A DNA stretch of 64,000 nt from NCBI RefSeq assembly GCF_964355755.1, contig NC_092672.1:38808501-38872500 (forward strand), read 5' to 3'. Below the pieces are notes generated by a model. The model ran no database searches. It was given only the letters and a program-made list of their open reading frames with translations, and was not told the DNA's origin. A program made the position numbers and the translations under genes. Below are positions 48,401-58,900 of the stretch, piece by piece (the stretch's first letter is position 1; the number at the start of each line of letters is the position of its first letter). Origin of the DNA: Antedon mediterranea. Lineage: Eukaryota; Echinodermata; Crinoidea; Comatulida; Antedonidae.

Positions 48401-51196
48401 CTTTAAAAATGATATTTTTGTATTTTAAGGTAAATTTGTGAAAGGAATCAGTAAAAAGTTCCAAGATGCCCTTGGGGATGCAAGTACCGTTGCAGAGGAG
48501 TCCATCTCAAGTATTAGAACTGTACGTAGCTTTACAAGTGAACCAAAAGCTATGAAAATGTACAACAAAGAAATTGACCACAGCTATGGATTTGGAAAGA
48601 AAATTGCTCTAGCAGCCGGAATATTCAATGGTATCATTGGCATTGTTGCTCAGGTGAATGAATCTCTTGTGTATTCTTCCAAATAGAAACAATAATAAGT
48701 AAATGTTGTTTTTTCCAATGTGTCCAGCTGTAGGAAGTTAATCTGTACTATTTGTTGTTGATTTATTAGTAGGCCAAACTTCTGGGTGTACATTGCTGCT
48801 GTTGTCAATTGATATGGAATATGGTGGAAGAACATCAATAACAATGTCCTTTCCTTGTTTGTAGGGAGCTATTACATTAGTGTTATGGTATGGAGGCAAG
48901 CTTGTATATAACAATGTCCTTTCCTTGTTTGTAGGGAGCTATTACATTAGTGTTATGGTATGGAGGCAAGCTTGTATATAACAATGTCCTTTCCTTGTTT
49001 GTAGGGAGCTATTACATTAGTGTTATGGTATGGAGGCAAGCTTGTATATAACAATGTCCTTTCCTTGTTTGTAGGGAGCTATTACATTAGTGTTATGGTA
49101 TGGAGGCAAGCTTGTATATAACAATGTCCTTTCCTTGTTTGTAGGGAGCTATTACATTAGTGTTATGGTATGGAGGCAAGCTTGTATATAACAATGTCCT
49201 TTCCTTGTTTGTAGGGAGCTATTACATTAGTGTTATGGTATGGAGGCAAGCTTGTATATAACAATGTCCTTTCCTTGTTTGTAGGGAGCTATTACATTAG
49301 TGTTATGGTATGGAGGCAAGCTTGTATATAATGGTGATATTACTGTTGGTGTTTTAACAGGTACAGTAAAACAATCATCAAAATAAGTTTATTCTAAATG
49401 GTTTAGAATTATATTACAAATGTGTAGTAGCCATCTAAACATGATTCATTAGAATTATTTATCATTTCCCTACATTTTCAACATCTAATGATCAATATGA
49501 AATTCAACCTAAAGAATTTAGCAACTGTATGAATGAGCAACATTAAATAATATTTATTATATTCATTTTTAATAGCATTTATGTTGTATACATTAAATGT
49601 TGCTATGGCATTTGCCTTCTTGAGTTCTCTGTATGGTGACTTTATGAAAGCAGTTGGCGCTTCTGTGCGTGTTTTTGAACTCATGGATCGTGTCCCAGAC
49701 ATAAGTAACAGTGGAGGAAATAAGCTGATAGAATTTGATGGAAGCATCAGATTCGAAAATATCAGTTTCACATACCCATCAAGACCTGATAACCCGGTAC
49801 TTAAGGTAAATCAATTGAATTTTATATACGCATCAAGGCCTGACAACCTGGTATTTCAAGTAAATAAATTGATAGATATTACATACAAGGTTAGACAAGC
49901 AATTTCATGAGTTCTTTTATATAATTTTTTTTCAAAGGATCGGTTTGACAGAAAAATTACAATGCATCGAATAAAGGTCACAATAGTTAGCATAAAAACT
50001 GTTGTGATCTTTCTCAATGCATAATTTGTTTTCACTTTTAACAGGGTGTGACATTTAGTGTAAATCCTGGCCAGATGGTAGCATTAGTGGGCCCTTCAGG
50101 GGGAGGGAAGTCTACTATTGTAAACCTTATTGAGAGGTTTTATGAGCCTGAATCAGGAAGAATTCAATTTGGTAAGTTATTAATGCATAAAATACTTTGT
50201 AAATATGTTTTGAGAACTTAATCAGATACAGAAATGCTTATTTATAATTATTAACAATGGTTTTTTGTTGGTAGGGGGTACTGATTTAAAAACACTTGAT
50301 CCTCAATGGTTTCGTAAGGAGATAGGTATGGTGAGCCAGGAACCAGTACTATTTGCTTGCTCTATAAAAGAGAATATCGCATATGGCAAAGATGCTGATG
50401 ATGAAGAGGTAAGCAATATTTTCTATACTACAGTAGCAACAATATATTATACCAAAAATGTTAGGAAGATAATGAAAGTTATATCTATCTATCTATGTAT
50501 CTACAGATTGTAGAGGCTGCCAAGCAAGCCAATGCTCACGATTTTATTGAATCCTTTGAAGATGGTTATGACACGAAAGTAGGAGAAAGAGGTGTACGAT
50601 TATCTGGGGGTCAGAAACAGCGAGTGGCTATAGCCCGTGCACTTATTATGAATCCATCGGTACTCCTTCTTGATGAGGTTTGTTTTCTTATTCATTCATC
50701 ACTGTCATCAATATATTTATATACGCTTTATAAATCAATCTATTACAATGTATAATTGTTATTTGTTGTTTTTTTGGTTGATATAGGCTACAAGTGCACT
50801 GGATGCAGAAAGTGAGTTTCTTGTGCAAGAGGCTATAGATCGAGCCATGCAAAATAGGACAGTGTTGGTTATAGCACATAGACTATCAACAGTACGCAAT
50901 GCATCTCAGGTTAGTACAGAAGAACATTTTTTTTTCTCCTTTTTTACCATTATAATATTGTGTGTGATAATGATTTCAATGATTAGTTCAGTGATTTAGA
51001 TTATATAAACTTTATGTCTGTACAATATTTTTTAAAGGTCGTAGTTATAAAGGAGGGAACTGTGGCAGAAATTGGAACTCATAATGAACTACTTGAGAAA
51101 GGGGGGGTCTACAAGGACCTTGTACTGAGACAATTGAGCTCCGGAACAGAACCAAAACCTGAGAAGGACCATTCCATTAATGCAGATTTGGACTAA
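45482..51196 (+). CDS. ABC transporter subfamily B half-transporter with N-terminal extra membrane domain
   Basis: Thirteen coding exons: 45482-45584, 45846-46357, 46816-46939, 47140-47375, 47632-47767, 48430-48653, 49285-49360, 49576-49805, 50045-50171, 50275-50408, 50507-50677, 50787-50909 and 51038-51196. Phases are consistent and the product is 784 aa. Residues ~1-170 hold about four hydrophobic segments like the TMD0 of TAP/TAPL. Residues ~205-480 are the six-helix ABC membrane domain ([32 protein letters not shown]). The ATPase is complete: Walker [10 protein letters not shown] (~563), Q-loop VSQEPVLF, signature LSGGQKQR (~666), Walker B LLLDE, D-loop SALD and AHRLST (~722). It should dimerise and export a substrate with ATP; the substrate is unknown. 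The ATPase resembles ABCB8/9/10; I cannot assign the paralogue. Exon 7 is inside a splice-site repeat. Confidence 0.92.
46510..46650 (+). repeat. GAGTAAGGGAATAAGTAA-type minisatellite, ABC intron 2
   Basis: Irregular tandem units of GAGTAAGGGAATAAGTAAGG. The overlapping minus-strand frames rich in PLLITHSLT are repeat artefacts. Confidence 0.9.
47882..48412 (-). mobile_element. Dispersed element (second copy at 12237-12592), ABC intron 5
   Basis: Minus-strand insertion. Its last ~355 bp match the element inside the satellite block, ending AATAAAGAAGAA. The longer copy here also has a frame ending in [17 protein letters not shown], which might be the C-terminus of an element-encoded protein; I could not place the family. 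Confidence 0.65.
48841..49330 (+). repeat. 70-bp array (7 identical copies) spanning the ABC exon 7 acceptor
   Basis: Seven apparently identical 70-bp units start at 48841, 48911, 48981, 49051, 49121, 49191 and 49261. Each contains CCTTGTTTGTAG, the 3' splice site, and the first 46 nt of exon 7 (GGAGCTATTACATTAGTGTT and on). Only the last unit continues into the rest of exon 7 (to 49360). Because 70 is not a multiple of 3, use of an earlier acceptor shifts the frame and meets a TAA. Confidence 0.97.
49815..49880 (+). repeat. Relic duplication of the ABC exon 8 end and donor
   Basis: ATACGCATCAAGGCCTGACA and AACCTGGTATTTCAAGTAAAT with AAATTGATA mirror the true exon end (CATACCCATCAAGACCTGAT, AACCCGGTACTTAAGGTAAAT, CAATTGAA at ~49765-49817). 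It still encodes [10 protein letters not shown]. It is diverged, so older than the exon 7 array. Confidence 0.8.
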
Positions 51197-51312
51197 ATAT
51201 GCAATCAAATTAAAATAATGGTAACATACATCCCTTTATTGTTTAATAATTATTAAGTAAATTATTATTGTACAATAATAATTATAATTTCAAATTTCAA
51301 ATAAATAACTCA

Positions 51313-52697
51313 TGCTTCATACCATAGTATAATGCCAAACAACATAAAAAACTCATGCTTCATACCATAGTATGATGCCAAACAACATTCAAACTCATGC
51401 TTCATACCATAGTATGATGCCAAACAACATTAAAACTCATGCTTCATACCATAGTATGATGCCAAACAACATTAAAACTCATGCTTCACACCATAGTATG
51501 ATGCCAAACAACATTAAAACTCATGTTCCACACCATAGTATGATTCCAAACAACATTAAAACTCATGTTCCACACCATAGTATGATGCCAAACAACATTA
51601 AAACTCATGCTCCACACCATAGTATGATGCCAAACAACATTAAAACTCATGCTCCACACCATAGTATGATGCCAAACAACATTTAAACTCATGCTCCACA
51701 CCATAGTATGATTCCAAACAACATTAAAACTCATGTTCCACACCATAGTATGATGCCAAACAACATTAAAACTCATGCTCCACACCGTAGTATGATGCCA
51801 AACAACATTAAAACTCATGCTCCACACCATAGTATGATGCCAAACAACATTTAAACTCATGCTCCACACCATAGTATGATGCCAAACAACATTAAAACTC
51901 ATGTTCCACACCATAGTATGATGCCAAACAACATTAAAACTCATGCTCCACACCATAGTATGATGCCAAACAACATTATTAAAACTCCTGCTTCATACCA
52001 TAGTATGATGCCAAACAACATTAAAACTCATGTTCTACACCATAGTATGATGCCAAACAACATTAAAACTCATGTTCTACACCATAGTATGATGCCAAAC
52101 AACATTTAAACTCATGTTCTACACCATAGTATGATGCCAAACAACATTTAAACTCATGTTCTACACCATAGTATGATGCCAAACAACATTTAAACTCATG
52201 TTCTACACCATAGTATGATGCCAAACAACATTAAAACTCATGTTCTACACCATAGTATGATGCCAAACAACATTAAAACTCATGTTCTACACCATAGTAT
52301 GATGCCAAACAACATTAAAACTCATGTTCTACACCATAGTATGATGCCAAACAACATTTAAACTCATGTTCTACACCATAGTATGATGCCAAACAACATT
52401 TAAACTCATGTTCTACACCATAGTATGATGCCAAACAACATTAAAACTCATGTTCTACACCATAGTATGATGCCAAACAACATTAAAACTCATGTTCTAC
52501 ACCATAGTATGATGCCAAACAACATTAAAACTCATGCTCCACACCGTAGTATGATGCCAAACAACATTAAAACTCATGCTCCACACCATAGTATGATGCC
52601 AAACAACATTAAAACTCATGTTCTACACCGTAGTATGATGCCAAACAACATTAAAACTCATGTTCTACACCATAGTATGATGCCAAACAACATTTTG
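51313..52697 (+). repeat. 42-bp minisatellite (~33 copies) downstream of the ABC gene
   Basis: Units of CATAGTATGATGCCAAACAA plus CATTAAAACTCATGTTCTACAC, with a gradient of variants: GCTTCATAC at the start, GCTCCACAC in the middle, GTTCTACAC at the end. The 42-bp length (14 codons) leaves long open frames on both strands, which I treat as artefacts. It begins ~115 bp after the ABC stop codon, so it may lie in the 3'UTR. Confidence 0.97.
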
Positions 52698-53155
52698 TAG
52701 TAGTGATTTTTTTCCTTTCTGCTATACTAGTAATTTGTTAGCCAACAAAATTTATTAAATCAAGATTTGACAACATTTTTTTTACAGTTGCAATATTCAC
52801 TGTGGACAGCTATAAAATACATTATGCAGCTTCGAGAGGATCAACTCGACTCAGATTGGAGAAATTTAGGTGTAAAAATTATAAAATATTGTATTCTCAA
52901 TCTGTAGAACAAAGTAATTTTTTCAGGTATTTCATAAAAAAACGTAATTAATTAAGTTTTATAAAGAGTTAAAAGAGATTTATTAATATTATAATACAAC
53001 TATTTTAAAATAATTTTAAATTTCTAAACAGCTAGAGAGGCCTGTAATTACATAATAAATACATTGCAGTATCTGTCTGTTCACTATTGTCTATAAAATC
53101 TCAATTGTAATTATTTTTCTACATATTAATAGTGAGTGAGTGTATTGTCATTATT
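52698..53155. other. AT-rich intergenic DNA
   Basis: No gene or recognisable repeat seen. A good acceptor-like TTTTTTTTACAG occurs near 52788 without an attached coding frame. Confidence 0.3.
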
Positions 53156-53185
53156 AGGTTATATGCATTATCATGCATATAACCT
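53156..53185. repeat. Perfect 13-bp palindrome AGGTTATATGCAT
   Basis: Arms 53156-53168 and 53173-53185 around TATC. The right arm ATGCATATAACCT recurs at 55460-55472, just before the Helitron-type end, suggesting that both belong to one element or family. Confidence 0.8.
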
Positions 53186-54195
53186 CTTGATTCTGTCAAA
53201 ATCTTTGTTTATTTATTCCTTCCTTAGCACTATTTTGTCCGTCAATTATCTTGATATCAGTTTCATCTAGCTAAGTCAATTTTTCAGAGTATATTCCTTA
53301 TGTCCAGGAATCGATGTGGTTATGTTTTCAAGGTGCGCAATCAAAAATTACGCGGTCTACGCGCGATTTAACGAAATCACGTTTGTAATCATATCTTCAC
53401 AAGCATGAATTACAATTAAACAAAATTTGGTACTCATAAATTTCAGGTCATATTTCATCATATGGCAATACAATGACGTGTGTAGCGCATATAACGCATG
53501 CGTACGCGCGCTTAAAATTTTCAAAATTGTCAAAATTTATTTTCGATGAAATTAGAGTATGTTTCAGGCAATTTTAAACGATTAAAAAATTGCCATGAGT
53601 GCGCAGATTTTTGCACGCGCACTGCGCGTTAAACGTTAATGCGCACTATTTTTGTCCGATTTCTGTTGTACAATCTTTCTTTAATAATATCATCATATTT
53701 TATTCACTTTTCAACGCGAAATTGCGTTATACAAGCACGTCAAAAGTGACAGGCTACGCACGTGTAAGTTAACAAAATGGTGAAAATATGCTAAATTTTA
53801 AAATTAATATAGATCGTCAGAATGCTCGGGAACACCTATTTTTTATTTCATTTTCTTGAAGTGTATGTATCTTATGTATGATTTATTATGAAATTAAGAG
53901 AACAAAAGTTGATTAAGTCATCATTAATTGCATTTTAAATTTAACAAATTATGACATTTTCTTAGGCCAAAATAACAAATTTAACAGTAACTTTCTTCCT
54001 TAATATGTTCATATATTAAAGTTAAAAGTATATAGTTTGACAGTGCATCATTTTTTTTACATTTTTAAAGATGTCATCATAGTAAAAAATTATAATTCAT
54101 TGCGGTATGTAATAATCTATTTGCACCAAAGTGGTTACTGCATAGTAAATACACGGAGGAATTTTTCTACAATTTTTAGTCAGTTGTGTATGGCT
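53186..54195. other. Probable transposon-derived non-coding DNA
   Basis: Contains CpG-rich patches unusual for the surroundings (ACGCGGTCTACGCGCG near 53353, GCGTACGCGCGC near 53499, GCACGCGCACTGCGCG near 53614) in AT-rich DNA. No coding frame. Probably the interior of the mobile element ending at 55503. Confidence 0.4.
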
Positions 54196-55107
54196 CTGTC
54201 ACGATAAATATGGTCCGGGGCCAAAATCGGTCCGGCCGGACCAGTTTTGGCTCTAAAATTGTGGCCAAAAGCAGTCCGCCACTGCCAAAATCGGTCCGGG
54301 CTTTTCTTCTGTTGATTTTAATTGAATTACTAGGCCTATGATGCTGTTTTAAGTTGTTTATGGCTAGAAAAATATCCCATGATATATATTTAGTAAGTTA
54401 TTTTGTCGGATAAATACTATAAATAAATGTATTTTATCTACAAACATGACTTAGGTGTTCACTCATATTTCGGCCTGCCACACACTCACATGAACGGGTA
54501 TGAGACGCTGATATTGCCAGCTAGATTTTATTTATGATTGAGGCCTTTTTCCTTCCTCAGCCTAATCAATATTGGATAATTGTTTTATAATAATTGTATT
54601 GAATTGATATATTGATTGATTAACCATTAATAATTAATAAATTAAATTGTTTTTAACATCATGGGGAAACGAAGATGTTAAAAAAGAACAATATGGATTA
54701 AAAACAGGCAGAGATACATATTGTATACAAAAAGCCTAACAATTAGTACTTATTATTGATGAGTTACTACTAATAATGATAATTAAAAAAACAGGCTTAA
54801 TTTATAATATTAAAATAACAAATAAAACCCATAGTTTTCAATATAATGACTAATACATTTTTTTTAATGATATAATACATTATGACTCATTTTGCGCACC
54901 ATATATTTGTAAGACCGGACCATATTTGGCGGCCAAAAACAGTCCTACTGCCCGGACCGATTTTATCCAGGCCGGACCAGTTTTGGCGGCCAAAATTGGT
55001 CCGGCCGGACAGGTTTTGGCAGCCATAAATGGTCCCCCGGACTGATTTTGGCAGCCAAAACTGGTCCGCCGGACCGATTTTGGCCCGGACTGATTTTGGT
55101 GTGACAG
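54196..55107. mobile_element. Foldback-like element with CCGGACC/GGTCCGG subrepeats
   Basis: Ends CTGTCAC (54196) and GTGACAG (55107). Both ends carry multiple GGTCCGGCCGGACC and GATTTTGGC words that can pair across the element; the ~600-bp centre is AT-rich. It appears to be nested in the larger 53.1-55.5 kb element. No transposase. Confidence 0.65.
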
Positions 55108-55474
55108 CTCGATGGTCTGTGCTCGTGTCTATGGCATTCAAGGTACCGAGATCGAGTCTCACCTTGGGAAACGAAATAAGATTTTTTTTATTATCCGTAT
55201 TGTTTGTTCAAATGTATTTGTTAGTGTATAGATTATACACATGATTTATAATGAAATCTAGATAAAAATTAACTTATGTCTTTATTATTATGTAACAACA
55301 AATGTGGTTTATACGCATATGGATCTTTGATCGGATTGTGATACCGGCTATGGTGTTCGCGTTAGCAAGGTCCTATCATATATTATAAATAATTAAAGAT
55401 TCTGAGAAAATCAATCAATCAATATATCTTTTAAAAATCAATTATCTTTATTTAAATCAATGCATATAACCTAT

Positions 55475-55503
55475 AATTCGTCATAGTGACGAATTAAATC
55501 TAG
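55475..55503 (+). mobile_element. Helitron-type 3' terminus, copy 2
   Basis: Hairpin AATTCGTCA / TAG / TGACGAATT (55475-55495), then AAAT and CTAG (55500-55503), followed by T. It matches the end at 43942-43971. It probably terminates an element beginning somewhere near or before 53156. Confidence 0.6.
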
Positions 55504-55912
55504 TTGCATTAATGTTTTTGCATTAGGCTTACTTCAGTAAGTTCAGTAATTATGGATTATATTAGTATATGCCTTGATAAATAAAATTCATTCTTTTCGT
55601 TTATTGTAAAAGTACTAAAATTGATATTGAATAAAATGCAACAATTATAGTAATAGTGTAGTAGATTTTATCACCTTATTGTCTAATCTAATTTATTTAT
55701 GTGAAATAAAGTTAATTATGTTAAGCAAGTACAGTCTTACAATGTTATTAATTATATACTGCATTACATACTACGTACGTATTGATTCTAATTACATGTT
55801 TAGCAATAAATAAATAAAAGTATTCTCCATCAATGACCACATGTTTGGGTTAATACGGCGCGCCATACATATATGACTGTTTAATTATTGGCGGTTGACT
55901 TTTCTGAGAAGT
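55504..55912 (+). promoter_or_regulatory. ZW10 upstream region
   Basis: AT-rich up to about 55850, then a short GC-containing stretch (TACGGCGCGCCATACATATA) just before the ZW10 start. No defined core promoter element is convincing. Confidence 0.35.
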
Positions 55913-58900
55913 ATGGCTTCACTTGTAACAGAAGTATTGGCACATTCAGGTAAAATGTGGCATGTGAAAATAAGTAGAAAAGTTGTTGTTTTAGTAATTT
56001 AAGAGAATTAGGCTCAATTAATCAATGCAGACATTCAGACGGCCCCGTCCACCGCTTCTTGTTGAGAATCTAACCTAGTCCTAGCTAGGCTATAGAAGGC
56101 TAGTCTTGTTTGTAGTAGGCTAAGCGAGCTGACGAGGCCTGTCGCTGAGCCTCATCAGGAGGCCTAACTACTCGCTCGGCAAGATTGATTATTTTGTGTG
56201 GCCGTCCGATTTATATGACACGCCACTCTCGTCAAAATTAGTATGCACTGTGCCACCAATTTTGACTGTTATTATATAACCATGGATATAAATGGCGTTG
56301 TTAACTACAGTATTTTAACTCCCTGCTGTCAGTTTACAACTAACAATACATTGACAGGGTCTGAATTAAACACCAACTCTTCATCACAAGAGGTGGGGTC
56401 TTAAAATTTTAAATCATGAAAATAATAAAGTATTACACTGTCACTAGCGGCTAGTAGCCTAGTTAGACTTGCCCCAAGTCTGTATTGTCTTTTTTTTTTA
56501 TTTCGATTTTTGTCTGAAAATACAGACTTGTAAAACACGTATAGAAATTGATTTGCAGACCGCAAACATCTGATAAGAGAATCACGTAGGTTATCATACC
56601 GTATTTGGCTATATGGGGCGGGCGGTATGTAAATATGGATTTCGAATCAACCAATGATCATTTTGTTTCAAAATGAAAAAGATCGAGTACGTACAGTGCT
56701 GAATGACTTGTACGATCGAGACTGAACAACTGTTAAAATATAAAATCGTGTTGCCAAGTTGTTTTACCAATAAGGTACATCACCACCGGCACACGACAGA
56801 GCTACACACTACCACACAGGGACAGAGTCTGGGCTGGGTGGGAATTAAATCAAATTATCTCCGCATAATAAATGATCCATTCAATGTTTGATTTGCCGAG
56901 AAGCTAGCCTATCATATCAAGACGAGTTTTCATGTTCCCATCAAATGTTTACCAGACTACTAGGCATAAAAAATCATTTCTAGCCTTCAGAAACGTTCAT
57001 CCAATGTACCCAAGTACACATTGTCTAAATGTAACATAGCGCATGTGCATCATCTTAGTTGTTGAGTCTTTGAAATTCTGAAATATGAACAGCGTTCAGG
57101 CTTGTAGCCAGGGGGGGTTTTTATGGTTCGGGCGAACCCCCCTTTACAGCGAACCCTCCTTAACCGACTGCGAATCCCCATCCCCGACATGCCCAATACC
57201 TCACCCTCATCTCCAAAAATCTTCCAAATACGTGCCCCACAGTACAAAAAGTTGTTTGTAAATTGAAAAATTTGTAAACTTGTTCGTGAACCACCTTCTC
57301 TGTATGAGCGTCAACTAGCGATACGTGTCTGTAAATTTCTAAAAGCTGCAAATGAATTGCCGATTTTAACCTGAAAAATAAATGTTTGGTCCCTGCATGT
57401 AACATGATATTGACGCGTCTCATAGCGAACTGGGGCACGAACGATTCGTACAAAGGACACCGCCAGATCACTGGCAGTCAGGCAGCATGCATAAAGTATA
57501 TAGCCTTCCGACGTACATCAGTATTTATGTGTGACTATGAAGTATAAGGTATCATAGAGGATTATAGTGAATATTAATATTTTACACTATAATATCTATG
57601 GTATCAAGTACTGTAGTTCACATTATGGCATCCGATTATTTTTTTCTAGACCACCAGCCGATACGTACTAAAATGTATCAATATCACCTATTTAAATATT
57701 TATATTCCTCAACAAATTGCTGTAAATAAATATTATAGATAGAGCTAGCAAATAGCATTTGCCTTCAACCAGTGTGCTTTTTTCGGGGCTGCTCCTAGAT
57801 GTACGTTCGCATTGAACTTGAACGCAAAACAAAATACGGAGTAAATGATCAAACAATCGGCGGTTCCGCACAGAGCACGCGCATCTAACATACGGCAACA
57901 AATAGTTATTGTCCTTTAAATTATCGACGTGTTTGAGAAGGAGGAAAAAAGTACAATCTTTTTGCTCATTGGTAGCATGCTGCACGAGAGTGTCTTTTCC
58001 GGCCATCTAGGGGTGTCATTTAACAAAATTCGCTTCGCATCAGGCCCCACCCCCAGGGGGGGGGTTGACCCAAATATTTAGTGTCCGAACCCCCCCCTTG
58101 ACAGATCCTGGCTACGGCCCTGGCGTACGAGTGCACCAAGAATTCTTGGTGTCAAACCAGGTGACTTGTACGTGTTTCACCAGACGGAGTATCCAAAATC
58201 AAGTAGTATACGTATGAAACGCCATATGTGCCAAAATATTTATATTTTTACTAATATTTAGACAAAACTCCACCTGGAACCCAGACTATAGCCTAGTATG
58301 AACTGTACAAATATGAGCCAAACATTTTTTCAAAATGATTTAAAAAAAATTAGGTTCATTGGAGAAAGATGATTTGGGCACACGACTTCGTAAGCTGTCT
58401 GGCAGTGTGGATGAAATTAAGGCAGAAGTTTACGATACTGTCAAAAAGAAGTACATGGAATTTCAGCCAAGTCTTGACAAGACGGTAGAATTGGAAAGTA
58501 GGGTTGATGAAATGTCAAATGAACTCAACAATTTAAATGATCAAATCCAGGTCAGTGATGATTCAATGAATTATATGCTAGGGGAGAACATTTTCTTTTT
58601 TTGTAATGCTTATTTTAATCTTTTTATCAGAATGAGATCAAGGTGGATTTGGACATGTCAACAAGTGATTTACAAGATATAACTGCCAGCCATTCGAAAA
58701 CCAAAGCAAAAATACAGGTTCTATATACACTATGCCAGGTAAGCACAAGAACAATAAAAACTGTGGCTGTTCACAGACACAGACACACACACAAACATAC
58801 AGGGGTGAAAATATAACCTCTTTGGTGGAGGTAATTATAAGATGACATGAAAAAAAGGGAAATTGTAAAGAGGATGAATTTTCCTGTCTAAATTCACAAA

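Noticed and set aside
51372-52700. Open frames of 91-156 codons with MMPNNIKTH or MVWSMSFNVVWHH repeats
   Set aside because: Products of the 42-bp minisatellite, open on both strands because the unit is a multiple of three. No start context or domain.
55101-55180. tRNA- or SINE-like stretch (GATCGAGTCTCACC with a T-run after it)
   Set aside because: It has a B-box-like word but no foldable cloverleaf or clear A box; too weak to call.
57692-58006. 104-codon minus-strand frame in ZW10 intron 1
   Set aside because: Within a TIR element. No transposase motif and no conserved pattern seen.
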